NCBI RefSeq assembly: GCF_000577275.2
Contig: NZ_HG916852.1
Location: forward strand, 3,916,001-3,980,000
Source of the DNA: Rhizobium favelukesii
GTDB lineage: Bacteria; Pseudomonadota; Alphaproteobacteria; Rhizobiales; Rhizobiaceae
Direction of reading: 5' to 3'
Length of the DNA stretch: 64,000 nt
Part shown: in pieces, positions 25,573-34,437 of the stretch
Position numbering within the stretch: the stretch's first letter is position 1
Layout of the letters: each line of letters begins with the position of its first letter
The notes under the pieces: generated by a model
What the model was told of the DNA's origin: nothing
What the model saw: only the letters and a program-made list of their open reading frames with translations
The model's database searches: none
Program-made: the position numbers and the translations under genes

Positions 25573-25974
25573 CTACTTCTCGACCAGCTTCAAGGCCTTA
25601 TTGAAGACCTTCAAAACCTGCTGCAGCTCGTGGCCGCGCTTCAGGATGACGCCGTGAGTGTTGAAAACGGAATAGGCACCCTGCTTGGTGGCAAGCTTCG
25701 GATTCTTCTCGATGCGAAAAAGCGGCATTTCGCCCGATCGCTTGAAAACCGAGAAGATGGCGCAGTCTCTCAGATGATCGATCGCGTAATCTCGCCACTC
25801 ACCCTCGCCGACCATGCGGCCGTAAATCCACAGGATCGCGTCGAGCTCGCGACGGTGAAAGGTGACCGGCGGTGGGTCCTTGCTCTGCTTGTACTCCTTG
25901 AGATCTACGACGACTGAGGAACTGTTCTCGGCGGACCGGCTTTCGCCGCGCCGCAAATCCGGCTGATCTGTCAT
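25573..25974 (-). CDS. DUF2794-family protein
   Basis: A 133-residue soluble protein of a family found in Rhizobiales and relatives, with no known function. The conserved core is visible: VTFHRRELDAILWIYGRMVGEGEWRDYAIDHL (first half) and IFSVFKRSGEMPLFRIEKNPKLATKQGAYSV, then HELQQVLKVFNKAL. The start at 25972-25974 (MTDQPDLRR) follows a good AGGGAG site; the longer frame adds 22 residues with no site. A disordered, charged N-terminal 30 residues precede the core. Confidence 0.88.
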   Translation of the reverse strand: MTDQPDLRRGESRSAENSSSVVVDLKEYKQSKDPPPVTFHRRELDAILWIYGRMVGEGEWRDYAIDHLRDCAIFSVFKRSGEMPLFRIEKNPKLATKQGAYSVFNTHGVILKRGHELQQVLKVFNKALKLVEK

Positions 25975-26340
25975 CAGTCTCCCTGTGCCTCCGCTCGTGA
26001 CAGGAGAATGACAGTTTGCCTTAGCGTTTATAAATTGCAAGCAGGTGATCAGTCACATTAATCATAGTCTGTGCAATCTCCCGAGCGCCGCAATTCAGTC
26101 AAAACAGCGCCTCATTTGCAAGGGAAATTCCCTCACGACTGCGCCGCGGGGCCATTCGGACCCGTCGTCGCACCCGAATTGCGCATGATCTTTTGCCAGA
26201 TTTGGTCTGCTGAAACGGTTGTGTGTGAGTTTGGCGCCAGCGCGCCAAAGGGCCCGGCTGACCGTATCGACCTTAACCCCAGCCCCGAATACGATCAGCC
26301 GGGCCACCCCGTTTTCCATCCGCAGAAGCAGATGAAACGG
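25975..26340. other. 366-base intergenic region with two hairpins, possible interspersed repeat
   Basis: The space between the DUF2794 and DUF1223 genes holds a perfect 6-bp hairpin, TTGGCG (26231-26236) with CGCCAA (26243-26248), next to a long imperfect inverted repeat: GCCCGGCTGA (26252-26261) with TCAGCCGGGC (26295-26304), extended inward by CGTATCG/CGAATACG. A 74-codon minus frame crosses it but has no ribosome site. The structure and composition resemble palindromic intergenic repeats of rhizobia, which I cannot confirm without a genome search. Confidence 0.45.
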
Positions 26341-27078
26341 TCAGATGTTCTTCCCGGCCATGACAACCGTCGCTCCGAGGATCGCAGATGGATTGCCATC
26401 GGCGGTGGAGGATTGAAGTAGAATCGCGCAGCCCTCAAGGTCCGGCTTCTGCATCACGCTGGCCGGCAGCGTCAAGCTCGTTTCCTTGCCCTCCCACATG
26501 CCGACGGTCTCAACATCGGCAACGCTGTTGAGGTATGCAATCTTCTGTCCGCTGTTTTCGCCCTTCTCGACGTCGATGGTCTTCTCGCGATTGAAGTAGA
26601 CCATGACGACATTGGCCTTGCCCTGTCCTGCGCCGATCTTGATCTCGAGTTGGTCGTCGCGCATCTGCGCAGTCACCGGCACTGACAACCCCATGCCTTC
26701 GGCTGCATAGCCATCGATCTTCTTATTGATCGCGCCGAGATCGGCTCCCGCTACGTGGTCGCGGCCGTTGACGATGACCTGCGGCGTATAGACGTTGGCG
26801 CGTCCCATCGTCTGCGCGTAGCCATACTGCCGCTCCGTATTCTCCTTGGAACTCAGCGTATCGGCCCATCCCATATAGTTCCAGTAATCGACGTGATAGG
26901 CGAGAGCGATAACGCCGCCGGCCTCGACGAGCTTGCGGAAAGCCGCATCGGCTGGAGGACAAGAAGAACATCCCTGCGAGGTGAAGAGTTCAACCACACC
27001 TTTCGGCGCGTCCTGGGCAAAAAGTGGGCCGGCAAGCGCCACACCTGCAACCATGGAAATCAGAAACCGCGGGGACAT
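26341..27078 (-). CDS. Secreted DUF1223-family thioredoxin-like protein
   Basis: The 245-residue protein has a signal peptide (MSPRFLISMVAGVALAGPLFA) and then VVELFTSQGCSSCPPADAAF, the DUF1223 signature with a CSSC pair that resembles a thioredoxin active site. Further family blocks are YHVDYWNYMGWADTLSS, ERQYGYAQ and YTPQVIVNGRDHVAG. Members are periplasmic or membrane-anchored in proteobacteria; a redox role is inferred from the fold, not shown. The ATG at 27076-27078 has AAAGGTG upstream. It lies downstream of acnA on the same strand, but a terminator stands between them. Confidence 0.88.
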   Translation of the reverse strand: MSPRFLISMVAGVALAGPLFAQDAPKGVVELFTSQGCSSCPPADAAFRKLVEAGGVIALAYHVDYWNYMGWADTLSSKENTERQYGYAQTMGRANVYTPQVIVNGRDHVAGADLGAINKKIDGYAAEGMGLSVPVTAQMRDDQLEIKIGAGQGKANVVMVYFNREKTIDVEKGENSGQKIAYLNSVADVETVGMWEGKETSLTLPASVMQKPDLEGCAILLQSSTADGNPSAILGATVVMAGKNI

Positions 27079-27255
27079 TCACTGCACCTTTTTATTCAGT
27101 ACCTACCGCCACCTTCGCCGCAGGTTCCGATGTATGAACGTAGAGATAGTGGTTCTCGCTCCAAACGGAAAGTCACGAACGGGTGAGACCAAGCTTCGTG
27201 GAAGCCAAGCTGAAACACATCGTCGTGACCGGGCATCCAATATCTCGCGCTCAAA

Positions 27256-27286
27256 CAAAAACCGCCGGAAATCTCTTTCCGGCGGT
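27256..27286 (-). terminator. Rho-independent terminator of acnA
   Basis: A perfect 10-bp stem, ACCGCCGGAA (27261-27270) with TTCCGGCGGT (27277-27286), is followed on the minus strand by TTTTTG. It begins 26 bases past the acnA stop. Confidence 0.88.
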
Positions 27287-27311
27287 CATTGTCACGGAAG
27301 CCCGTTAACAA

Positions 27312-30002
27312 TCAGGCAGCGAGATCGCGCAGAACCGTCTGCAAGATGCCGCCGTTGTTAAGGTAGATCACTTCATCGAGCGTATCGACACGCGACAGCA
27401 GTGGAACGTCCTTCACGGTGCCGTCGCCATAGGTGATCTTGGCGATCTTCTTTTCGCGCGGCTTGATGTTTTCAAGGCCTTCGATAGTGACGATTTCGTC
27501 GCCCTTCAGACCGAGGCTTGCCCAGGTCGTGCCTTCTTCGAACACAAACGGGATGACGCCCATGCCGACCAGGTTCGAGCGGTGGATACGCTCGAAGGAC
27601 TGCGCGATCACAGCCTTGACGCCAAGCAGGTTGGTGCCCTTCGCCGCCCAGTCGCGGGACGAGCCGTTGCCGTATTCGACACCTGCGAAGATGACGAGCG
27701 GAACGCCCTCGGCCTTGTACTGCATGGCCGCGTCGTAGATCGATTCTTCTTCCTTGGAGGGATAGTGGATCGTGTAGCCGCCTTCCTTGCCGTTCGGGCC
27801 GAGCATGTGGTTGCGGATGCGAATGTTGGCAAATGTGCCGCGCATCATCACTTCATGGTTGCCGCGGCGCGTACCGTACTGGTTGAAGTCCGCGACGCCG
27901 ACATTGTGCTCGAGCAGGTAGGCACCGGCCGGAGACGCCGCCTTGATCGAACCGGCCGGGGAAATGTGGTCGGTGGTGATCTTGTCGCCGAACAGGCCGA
28001 GAACGCGGGCGCCCTTGATGTCGGAGATACCGGAGCCGGACTTGCCCATGCCCACGAAGTAAGGCGGGTTCTGAACGTAGGTCGAATCGTCGTCCCAGGC
28101 ATAGGTCTGGCCAGGAGGAACCTGAACGGCCTGCCAGTTCTCGTCGCCCTTGAAGACGTCAGCATACTTCGTCTCATAGAGCTCGCGCGTAACGTACTTC
28201 AGGATGAATTCCTGAACTTCGTGCGAAGTCGGCCAGATATCCTTGAGGAACACCGGATTGCCGTTCTGGTCTTCGCCGATCGGCTCTTTGGTCAGGTCCT
28301 TCTGGACCGAACCGGCAAGCGCATAGGCAACGACCAGCGGCGGGGACGCCAGGTAGTTCGCCTGAACATCAGGAGAGATACGGCCTTCGAAGTTACGGTT
28401 GCCCGACAAAACGCCCGAAACGATGAGCCCCTTGTCGTTGATTGTCTTCGAGATCGGCGCCGGCAGCGGACCGGAGTTGCCGATGCAGGTCGTGCAGCCG
28501 AAGCCGACGAGGTTAAAGCCGAGCTTGTCGAGGTCAGCCTGCAGGCCGGACGTCGCAAGGTATTCGCCGACCACCTGCGATCCTGGAGCGAGCGAGGTCT
28601 TGACCCACGGCTTGGACTTCAGGCCCTTGGCAACGGCGTTACGGGCGAGAAGGCCGGCAGCGATCAGAACCGACGGGTTGGAGGTGTTGGTGCACGACGT
28701 GATGGCGGCAATCGCAACGTCGCCATGGCCGAGATCGAAGTCGGTGCCTTCGACCGCGTAGCGGTTGGAGAGCTGGCCCGGCTTCTTGTAGTCGGCGTCC
28801 ATCGAACCAGCGAAGCCGGCCGCGATGTTTTCGAGCGGGATGCGGCCTTCGGGACGCTTCGGGCCGGCCATCGCAGGCACGACGTCGGCGAGGTCGAGTT
28901 CGAGCGTGTCGGTAAAGACGAGGTCCGAACCGTCGCCGTCGCGCCACATCCCCTGAGCCTTCGAATAGGCTTCGACGAGCGCGATGCGGTCCTTGGTGCG
29001 GCCCGACATGTTGAGGTAGTTGATGGTTTCGCCGTCGACCGGGAAGAAGCCACAGGTCGCGCCGTATTCCGGACCCATGTTGCCGATCGTCGCGCGGTCT
29101 GCCAGCGGCATGTTGTCCATGCCCGGGCCGAAGAATTCGACGAACTTGGAAACGACGCCCTTCTTGCGCAGCATCTGCACGACCATCAGCACCAGGTCAG
29201 TCGCCGTGACGCCTTCCTTGAGCTTGCCGGTGAGCTTGAAGCCGATGACTTCAGGCAGGAGCATCGAGACCGGCTGGCCGAGCATGGCCGCTTCGGCTTC
29301 GATACCGCCAACACCCCAGCCGAGAACGCCAAGGCCGTTGATCATCGTCGTATGGCTGTCGGTGCCGACGCAGGTGTCGGGATAAGCGATCGTCTCGCCG
29401 TCCTCTTCCTTCGTCCAGACGGTCTGGCCGAGGTATTCGAGATTCACCTGATGACAGATGCCGGTGCCGGGAGGAACGACGCGGAAGTTCTTGAATGCCT
29501 GCTGGCCCCACTTCAGGAAGCGGTAGCGCTCGCCGTTACGCTGGTATTCCAGCTCGACGTTTTTGGCAAAAGCCTGCGGCGTGCCGAATTCGTCGACGAT
29601 AACAGAGTGGTCGATGACGAGGTCGACCGGAACCAGCGGATTGATCTTCTCCGGGTCGCCACCGAGGGACACCATCGCGTCACGCATCGCGGCCAGATCG
29701 ACGACGGCGGGAACGCCGGTGAAGTCCTGCATCAGCACGCGCGCCGGGCGATAGGCGATTTCGTTTTCGACAGCACCCTTGTTATCAAGCCATTCGGCAA
29801 CCGCCAGAATGTGTTCCTTGGTCACCGACTGACCGTCTTCGAAGCGCAGCAGGTTCTCGAGCAGAACCTTCATCGAGTAAGGAAGCTTCGAAACACCCGG
29901 CAGGCCATTCGCCTCAGCCTTGGGCAGGCTGAAATAGACGTAGTCCTTACCGTTCACGGTGAGCGTGGAACGACAATTGAAGCTGTCAAGAGATTTAGAC
30001 AC
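27312..30002 (-). CDS. acnA: Aconitate hydratase A
   Basis: AcnA converts citrate to isocitrate in the TCA cycle and carries a 4Fe-4S cluster. At 896 residues it matches the AcnA/IRP1 length. The three cluster cysteines are in SCTN (about residue 437) and GCTTCIGNSG (about 503 and 506). The C-terminal GSSRDWAAKGT swivel-domain motif is present. I chose the GTG at 30000-30002, giving MSKSLDSFNCRSTLTV after a GGGG site; a TTG start ten codons earlier is possible but has no support. The 5' region contains a 9-bp inverted repeat with a long loop. It is divergent from the ccm operon. Confidence 0.96.
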   Translation of the reverse strand: MSKSLDSFNCRSTLTVNGKDYVYFSLPKAEANGLPGVSKLPYSMKVLLENLLRFEDGQSVTKEHILAVAEWLDNKGAVENEIAYRPARVLMQDFTGVPAVVDLAAMRDAMVSLGGDPEKINPLVPVDLVIDHSVIVDEFGTPQAFAKNVELEYQRNGERYRFLKWGQQAFKNFRVVPPGTGICHQVNLEYLGQTVWTKEEDGETIAYPDTCVGTDSHTTMINGLGVLGWGVGGIEAEAAMLGQPVSMLLPEVIGFKLTGKLKEGVTATDLVLMVVQMLRKKGVVSKFVEFFGPGMDNMPLADRATIGNMGPEYGATCGFFPVDGETINYLNMSGRTKDRIALVEAYSKAQGMWRDGDGSDLVFTDTLELDLADVVPAMAGPKRPEGRIPLENIAAGFAGSMDADYKKPGQLSNRYAVEGTDFDLGHGDVAIAAITSCTNTSNPSVLIAAGLLARNAVAKGLKSKPWVKTSLAPGSQVVGEYLATSGLQADLDKLGFNLVGFGCTTCIGNSGPLPAPISKTINDKGLIVSGVLSGNRNFEGRISPDVQANYLASPPLVVAYALAGSVQKDLTKEPIGEDQNGNPVFLKDIWPTSHEVQEFILKYVTRELYETKYADVFKGDENWQAVQVPPGQTYAWDDDSTYVQNPPYFVGMGKSGSGISDIKGARVLGLFGDKITTDHISPAGSIKAASPAGAYLLEHNVGVADFNQYGTRRGNHEVMMRGTFANIRIRNHMLGPNGKEGGYTIHYPSKEEESIYDAAMQYKAEGVPLVIFAGVEYGNGSSRDWAAKGTNLLGVKAVIAQSFERIHRSNLVGMGVIPFVFEEGTTWASLGLKGDEIVTIEGLENIKPREKKIAKITYGDGTVKDVPLLSRVDTLDEVIYLNNGGILQTVLRDLAA

Positions 30003-30033
30003 GAGAGACCCCGTTTCTGATAGCGAACACAAT

Positions 30034-30099
30034 CGTGCGGACGCCTATGCACGGAATGCACATCAGGATGCGGGTACGGCCATTTCCGCTGTCCGCACG
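30034..30099 (-). promoter_or_regulatory. Long-range inverted repeat upstream of acnA
   Basis: CGTGCGGAC (30034-30042) and GTCCGCACG (30091-30099) are perfect complements 48 bases apart, in the acnA-ccmA divergent region, starting about 30 bases before the acnA start. They could fold the acnA leader or be a chance repeat. I see no matching T run. Confidence 0.35.
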
Positions 30100-30260
30100 T
30101 GGAGCAAAGCCCATGTTCGGCGCAAGGATGAAATTCACGCCGACCGCTGGCGTGGTTGCGGGTCTTATAGATAATTTCTAAGAAAGGTGCCAGAGAGAGC
30201 GTGGCCCATTTCGGATTTTTTTGCATTGCGATGACTGAAAAATTAAACGACGGAAAAGTC

Positions 30261-30908
30261 ATGTATCTCGAGGCCGCCAATCTGGCCGCGCGCCGGGGAG
30301 AAGAGCTCATTTTCGAGGGCGTATCCTTTCGCCTGGAATCGGGCGAAGCGCTGGTTTTGACAGGCAAAAATGGATCGGGAAAGTCAACTTTGTTGCGCGT
30401 CGTCGCCGGTTTGCTGCATCGGGAAAGAGGCTCGGTTGGCTTCACCGATTCGCATGGCAACACTCACCGGCGCGTCGGCGAAATCAGCCACTATCTCGGC
30501 CACCGCAATGCGATGAAAAGCGAGTTGACGGTCGCCGAAAACCTCGACTTCTGGCGTTGCTTTCTGGGAGATACGCACGGAGGTTCGACCGTTTCCATCG
30601 ATGAGGCAGCCGAGGCGGTCGGGCTCGCGGGAATAACGCAGCTTCCCTTCGGCTACCTTTCGGCTGGCCAGCAACGTCGCTTTGCCTTCGCCAAGCTGCT
30701 TGTCGCCTACCGGCCGGTCTGGATTCTCGATGAGCCTACCGCTGCGTTGGACACAAGCGGCGACCGCCTTTTTGCAGAGCTTATCGAGGCGCATCGGCGC
30801 AGGGGCGGGATCGTGCTTGCCGCAACCCACCAGCCGTTGGGCCTTGAGGGTGCGCAGGAGCTGCGGATGGCGGGATTTTCTCACACTGGTCCGGGAGTGT
30901 GGGCATGA
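30261..30908 (+). CDS. ccmA: Haem exporter ATP-binding protein CcmA
   Basis: CcmA is the ATPase of the CcmABCD complex, which releases holo-CcmE for cytochrome c maturation. The 215-residue protein has Walker A GKNGSGKS (residues 35-42), signature LSAGQQRRFAFAKLL and Walker B VWILDEPTAALD. I chose the ATG at 30261 (MYLEAANLAARRGEELIFEG), which follows GGAAAA. A longer frame from 30201 adds 20 residues unlike the family. It overlaps ccmB by four bases and starts the ccmABCDG run. Confidence 0.94.
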   Translation: MYLEAANLAARRGEELIFEGVSFRLESGEALVLTGKNGSGKSTLLRVVAGLLHRERGSVGFTDSHGNTHRRVGEISHYLGHRNAMKSELTVAENLDFWRCFLGDTHGGSTVSIDEAAEAVGLAGITQLPFGYLSAGQQRRFAFAKLLVAYRPVWILDEPTAALDTSGDRLFAELIEAHRRRGGIVLAATHQPLGLEGAQELRMAGFSHTGPGVWA

Positions 30909-31564
30909 CGGCCCTTCTGCTGCGTGACCTCAAACTTTCCATTCGCGCCGGCGGCGGCGCGCTGATCGGCGTTCTCTTCTTCCTGACCGTTGTCGCGGTC
31001 ATCCCCTTCGGCGTCGGGCCTGACCTCGCACTTCTGTCTCGCATCGGCCCGGCGATCGTGTGGATCGGTGCGCTGCTTGCCGCGCTTCTCGGCCTCGACC
31101 GCCTGTTTCAGGCCGAACGCGACGATGGCTCGCTCGATCTCATGCTGATGCACGAACATCCGCTTGTTCTGACGGTGCTGGTGAAGTGCCTGGCACACTG
31201 GATCGCCACCAGCCTGCCGCTGGTCATCGCCTCGCCGCTGCTTGGCCTCTTCATGAATATGAGTGAGACGGCGATCGGCGCGACGATGCTGACGCTCCTC
31301 GTCGGCTCGCCCGCGATTACCTTCATCGGCGCCGTCGGCGCAGCCGCTGCTGTCGCCTTGCCGCGTGGCGGACTGCTGGTCTCGATCCTGGTGCTGCCGC
31401 TGACCATTCCGGTGCTTATTTTCGGCGTCAGCGCCACTTATGCGGCGGTCGAAGGCCCATCGCCCTTTCTGCCGCCTTTCCTCATTCTGATCGCACTCAC
31501 TCTGTTCTTCGCCGTCATCGGCCCGGCCGCGGCCGCACTGGCACTACGCAACACGTCGGATTGA
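30905..31564 (+). CDS. ccmB: Haem exporter membrane protein CcmB
   Basis: The 219-residue inner-membrane protein has six hydrophobic segments and the CcmB blocks ALLLRDLKLSIRAGGGAL, FQAERDDGSLDLMLMHEHPL and HWIATSLPLVIASPLLGL. It works with CcmA and CcmC in loading and release of haem-CcmE. The ATG at 30905 overlaps the ccmA stop (ATGA), which decides the start over a site six bases earlier. A 47-base gap precedes ccmC. Confidence 0.94.
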   Translation: MTALLLRDLKLSIRAGGGALIGVLFFLTVVAVIPFGVGPDLALLSRIGPAIVWIGALLAALLGLDRLFQAERDDGSLDLMLMHEHPLVLTVLVKCLAHWIATSLPLVIASPLLGLFMNMSETAIGATMLTLLVGSPAITFIGAVGAAAAVALPRGGLLVSILVLPLTIPVLIFGVSATYAAVEGPSPFLPPFLILIALTLFFAVIGPAAAALALRNTSD

Positions 31565-31611
31565 TGGGGCGCTCGATTGCGGCATCGGGCATATCGCGGT
31601 AAGGAAACGGC

Positions 31612-32379
31612 ATGAGCGAAACGAGCCTAGCCATCACGAAATTCAGCGATCTCGCCAACCCGACGCGGTTTCTGGCGCTGGCGGCACGCATCATTCCCTG
31701 GATGGCCGGTTTCACGGCCCTCTGTTTTATCGTGGGGCTGTCTCTCAGCTTCACGACCGAAGGCGACTATCAGCAAGGCGAAACGGTTCGTATCATGTAT
31801 GTCCACGTGCCGGCGGCCTGGCTGGCGATGATGGGCTATACGATCATGAGCCTCTCAGCGATCGGTACGCTGGTCTGGCGCCATCCGCTGGCGGATGTAT
31901 CGGCAAAGGCTGCCGCCCCGCTCGGCGCCGCTTTCACGCTGATTGCCCTGGTGACAGGTTCGCTCTGGGGTAAGCCGATGTGGGGCACCTGGTGGGTATG
32001 GGACGCCCGGCTCACCTCCGTCTTCGTCCTGTTCCTGATGTATCTCGGGCTCATCGCCCTCAATCGCGCGATCGACGACCCGTCAAAAGCCGCCCGCGTC
32101 AGCGCCGTCCTGATCCTCGTTGGCTTCGTCAACATCCCGATCATCAAGTTCTCCGTCGAATGGTGGAACACACTGCATCAATCCGCGAGCGTACTGCGCC
32201 TCGACGGCCCAGCCATCGATCCGGAGTTCCTGCGGCCACTGCTGGTGATGGCCGTTGCGTTCACCGCGCTCTTCTTCACGCTGCACATCATGGCCATGCG
32301 CAACGAAATCTGGCGACGCCGCGTCACCGCACAGCGCCGCTTGGCAGCACGCTTGGCGAGCCGCGAGGGACAGTCATGA
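31612..32379 (+). CDS. ccmC: Haem exporter protein CcmC
   Basis: CcmC presents haem to CcmE on the periplasmic face. The 255-residue protein has six hydrophobic segments and the tryptophan-rich motif [12 protein letters not shown] (about residues 125-136) that defines the haem-handling family shared with CcmF. Flanking histidines in YVHVPAAW and EWWNTLHQ are the expected haem ligands. The ATG follows a GGTAAGGAAAC site. Its stop overlaps the ccmD start. Confidence 0.95.
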   Translation: MSETSLAITKFSDLANPTRFLALAARIIPWMAGFTALCFIVGLSLSFTTEGDYQQGETVRIMYVHVPAAWLAMMGYTIMSLSAIGTLVWRHPLADVSAKAAAPLGAAFTLIALVTGSLWGKPMWGTWWVWDARLTSVFVLFLMYLGLIALNRAIDDPSKAARVSAVLILVGFVNIPIIKFSVEWWNTLHQSASVLRLDGPAIDPEFLRPLLVMAVAFTALFFTLHIMAMRNEIWRRRVTAQRRLAARLASREGQS

Positions 32380-32543
32380 CGCATGCTTTCTATGTCTATG
32401 GCGCCTATGGCTTTGCGGCCCTCGTCACCATCGCAGCCACGCTTTGGACGTGGGCGGACGGCCGTGCGCGCCGCAGCGAGATGGCAACCCTCGAAGCCGC
32501 CGGAATCCGCCGCCGCTCCGCGCGGACAAAGGATGGCGAATGA
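32376..32543 (+). CDS. ccmD: Haem exporter small protein CcmD
   Basis: This 55-residue protein has one N-terminal membrane span ([24 protein letters not shown]) and a basic tail [20 protein letters not shown], the standard shape of CcmD, which helps release holo-CcmE from CcmABC. It overlaps ccmC at its start and ccmG at its end, both by ATGA, so the whole block is coupled. It is too short to be found by length-limited gene calls. Confidence 0.92.
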   Translation: MTHAFYVYGAYGFAALVTIAATLWTWADGRARRSEMATLEAAGIRRRSARTKDGE

Positions 32544-33145
32544 GCACCACACCGGAAACGAGCCGTGCCAAGCGCGGATTTGGGCGCTATGCCGTCGCCT
32601 TGATCCCGTTGATCGTCTTTGCCGGCATTGCAGCCACCGCGGCAAAGATGCTTTACGACCAGGACGTCCACGGCAAGGATATCTCGGAAATCCCCTCTGC
32701 ACTGATCGGCACGAGGGCGCCGGCACTGAACCTTGCGCCGCTTGAGGGTACCAACCTGCCGGCGCTGACTGACAGCGCCATCAAGGGCAAGCTGACCCTC
32801 GTCAACGTCTTCGCCTCCTGGTGCATTCCCTGTCGCGAAGAACATCCGATCTTGAAGGAACTGGCAAAGGACGGCCGCCTCAACGTGGTTGCGATCAACT
32901 ACAAGGACAGGAACGACAACGCACTTCGCTTCCTCGGCGAACTCGGCAATCCCTTTGCCGCCATCGGTGTCGATCCCAAGGGGCAGGCAGCCATCGATTG
33001 GGGTGTGTACGGCATCCCGGAAAGCTATCTCATCGCTCCCGACGGCACGATCCTCTACAAGCGGGTCGGCCCGTTCGACGAGGTCAGTCTGAAGGAAGGG
33101 CTTTTCCCCGCCATGGAGATGGCGCTGGCCAAGCCGGCGTCCTGA
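32540..33145 (+). CDS. ccmG: Thiol:disulfide interchange protein CcmG/DsbE
   Basis: CcmG is a membrane-anchored periplasmic thioredoxin that keeps apocytochrome c and CcmH cysteines reduced. The 201-residue protein has an N-terminal anchor (about residues 16-36), a DsbE-type WCIPC active site near residue 94 in [13 protein letters not shown], and the cis-proline loop [15 protein letters not shown]. The ATG overlaps the ccmD stop. It ends the operon and converges with the UPF0314 gene with no gap. ccmE, ccmF and ccmH are not in this window. Confidence 0.95.
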   Translation: MSTTPETSRAKRGFGRYAVALIPLIVFAGIAATAAKMLYDQDVHGKDISEIPSALIGTRAPALNLAPLEGTNLPALTDSAIKGKLTLVNVFASWCIPCREEHPILKELAKDGRLNVVAINYKDRNDNALRFLGELGNPFAAIGVDPKGQAAIDWGVYGIPESYLIAPDGTILYKRVGPFDEVSLKEGLFPAMEMALAKPAS

Positions 33146-33733
33146 CTAGATCCCGCCTTGCCAGGTCTTGATCGCCTCAATCGGCCAGATCAGCATCAGC
33201 ACGTTGAGCGTCAGGTTGTCGCGAATGAGGTAGCCGGTCAAGAGCTCGAAGAAAATCGCGATCGCGACCGTTAGTGCGACGGGCGCTCGCGAGGCGAACA
33301 AGAACCCGACCACCATGAACACGGTGTCCATCGCGGAATTCAGAATGCTGTCGCCGTAATAGTCGAGCGAGATCGTTGCCGTCCGATAGCGGTCGATGAT
33401 CAAGGGTGAATTTTCCAGCAATTCCCAACCGGACTCGATCATGAGCGCCAAAAGCAGCCGCACGGCGATCGGCTTTCCGCGCATAAAGAGGTGTGCGATG
33501 CCGTAGAAAATGAAGCCGTGGATGATGTGGGAGGGCGTGTACCAGTCGGAAATATGCTGCGAGTTACCGCTGGAATTGACGGTGCCTTCCCATAGCTTGA
33601 CATATCCGCAGGTGCAGATGGGTGTGCGACCCATCATGTATTCGGCGATGATCTGGACGAGCAGAACGGCAACGCACGCAGCAAACCAGAAGGTCTGATG
33701 CTTCTCCCTGTCTGCCGTATTCAGTGTTGTCAA
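33146..33733 (-). CDS. UPF0314 (DUF2585) membrane protein
   Basis: The 195-residue protein belongs to the UPF0314 family, found mainly in Rhizobiales, of unknown function. It has four to five hydrophobic segments and the conserved patch [39 protein letters not shown] (shown here in two parts: [11 protein letters not shown] and [17 protein letters not shown]). The two cysteines and several histidines could bind metal, which is speculation. Its start overlaps the stop of the septation-protein gene by four bases, so it is co-translated with it. Confidence 0.9.
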   Translation of the reverse strand: MTTLNTADREKHQTFWFAACVAVLLVQIIAEYMMGRTPICTCGYVKLWEGTVNSSGNSQHISDWYTPSHIIHGFIFYGIAHLFMRGKPIAVRLLLALMIESGWELLENSPLIIDRYRTATISLDYYGDSILNSAMDTVFMVVGFLFASRAPVALTVAIAIFFELLTGYLIRDNLTLNVLMLIWPIEAIKTWQGGI

Positions 33734-34374
33734 TTCTCGGTCTCTCCCGCCGGCGTGACCGTATGCTTCATGATCAGTGGCATCTGTGCAAGCGTGAAGA
33801 TGATGGTGATTGGCATTGTGCCCCAGACCTTGAAGGCGATCCAGAAATCATCGGAGAAATTGCGCCAGACGACCTCGTTCAGCACCGCGAGGAAGAGGAA
33901 GAAGATGCCCCAACGGATCGTCAGCTTGCGCCATCCCTCCGCATCGAGCTGGAAGGCCGCGTTGAAGACGTAGCCGAGCAACGATTTGCCGAAGGCGAGG
34001 CCGCCAAGCAGAGCAACGCCGAAGAGCGCGTTGACGATGGTCGGCTTCATCTTGATGAAGGTCTCATTCTGCAAATAGATCGACAGCGACCCGAAGATGA
34101 CGACCACGATGCCCGACACGAAGGGCATGATCGGCAGATGCCCGAGCACGACCTTAGAAACGATCAGTGAGATCACCGTTGCCGCCATGAAGAGGGCCGT
34201 CGCCACGAATAGTGGTCCGCCAAGCTCCGAAAGAGCCGGGAACCGCTCGACCAGCCAGGGGCCGCGTAGGTTGGCGAAGAAGAAGATCAACAGCGGGCCA
34301 AGTTCCAGCGCCAGCTTCAGCATCGGGTGATGCCGGTCGGCCGCGCTTGGGGTGATATCGCTCTCTGTCGTCAT
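33730..34374 (-). CDS. yciB: Inner-membrane-spanning protein YciB (intracellular septation protein A)
   Basis: The 214-residue protein has five to six hydrophobic segments and matches the YciB/IspA family: [18 protein letters not shown] at the N-terminus, [17 protein letters not shown] in the middle, and [32 protein letters not shown] near the end. YciB affects envelope integrity and septation in some bacteria. It lies 63 bases downstream of ftsY and overlaps the UPF0314 gene, so dapF-mtaB-ftsY-yciB-UPF0314 may form one long transcript. Confidence 0.92.
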   Translation of the reverse strand: MTTESDITPSAADRHHPMLKLALELGPLLIFFFANLRGPWLVERFPALSELGGPLFVATALFMAATVISLIVSKVVLGHLPIMPFVSGIVVVIFGSLSIYLQNETFIKMKPTIVNALFGVALLGGLAFGKSLLGYVFNAAFQLDAEGWRKLTIRWGIFFLFLAVLNEVVWRNFSDDFWIAFKVWGTMPITIIFTLAQMPLIMKHTVTPAGETEN

Positions 34375-34437
34375 TCTATCTCAAATCCGTTTGGGAACAC
34401 GAAACCCTTGCCCGTGCTTGTCGGCATATCTGTGGCA

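Noticed and set aside
26095..26319. 74-codon minus-strand frame between DUF2794 and DUF1223 genes
   Set aside because: It overlaps a pair of inverted repeats, lacks a ribosome site and shows no family; repeat DNA explains it better.
27582..30020. Very long open frame on the plus strand opposite acnA (over 800 codons)
   Set aside because: It mirrors acnA codon by codon, has no ribosome site or homology I recognise, and is the usual antisense artefact of G+C-rich coding DNA.
30003..30032. TTG start giving AcnA ten extra residues
   Set aside because: The GTG at 30002 gives the standard 896-residue protein with a G-rich site before it.
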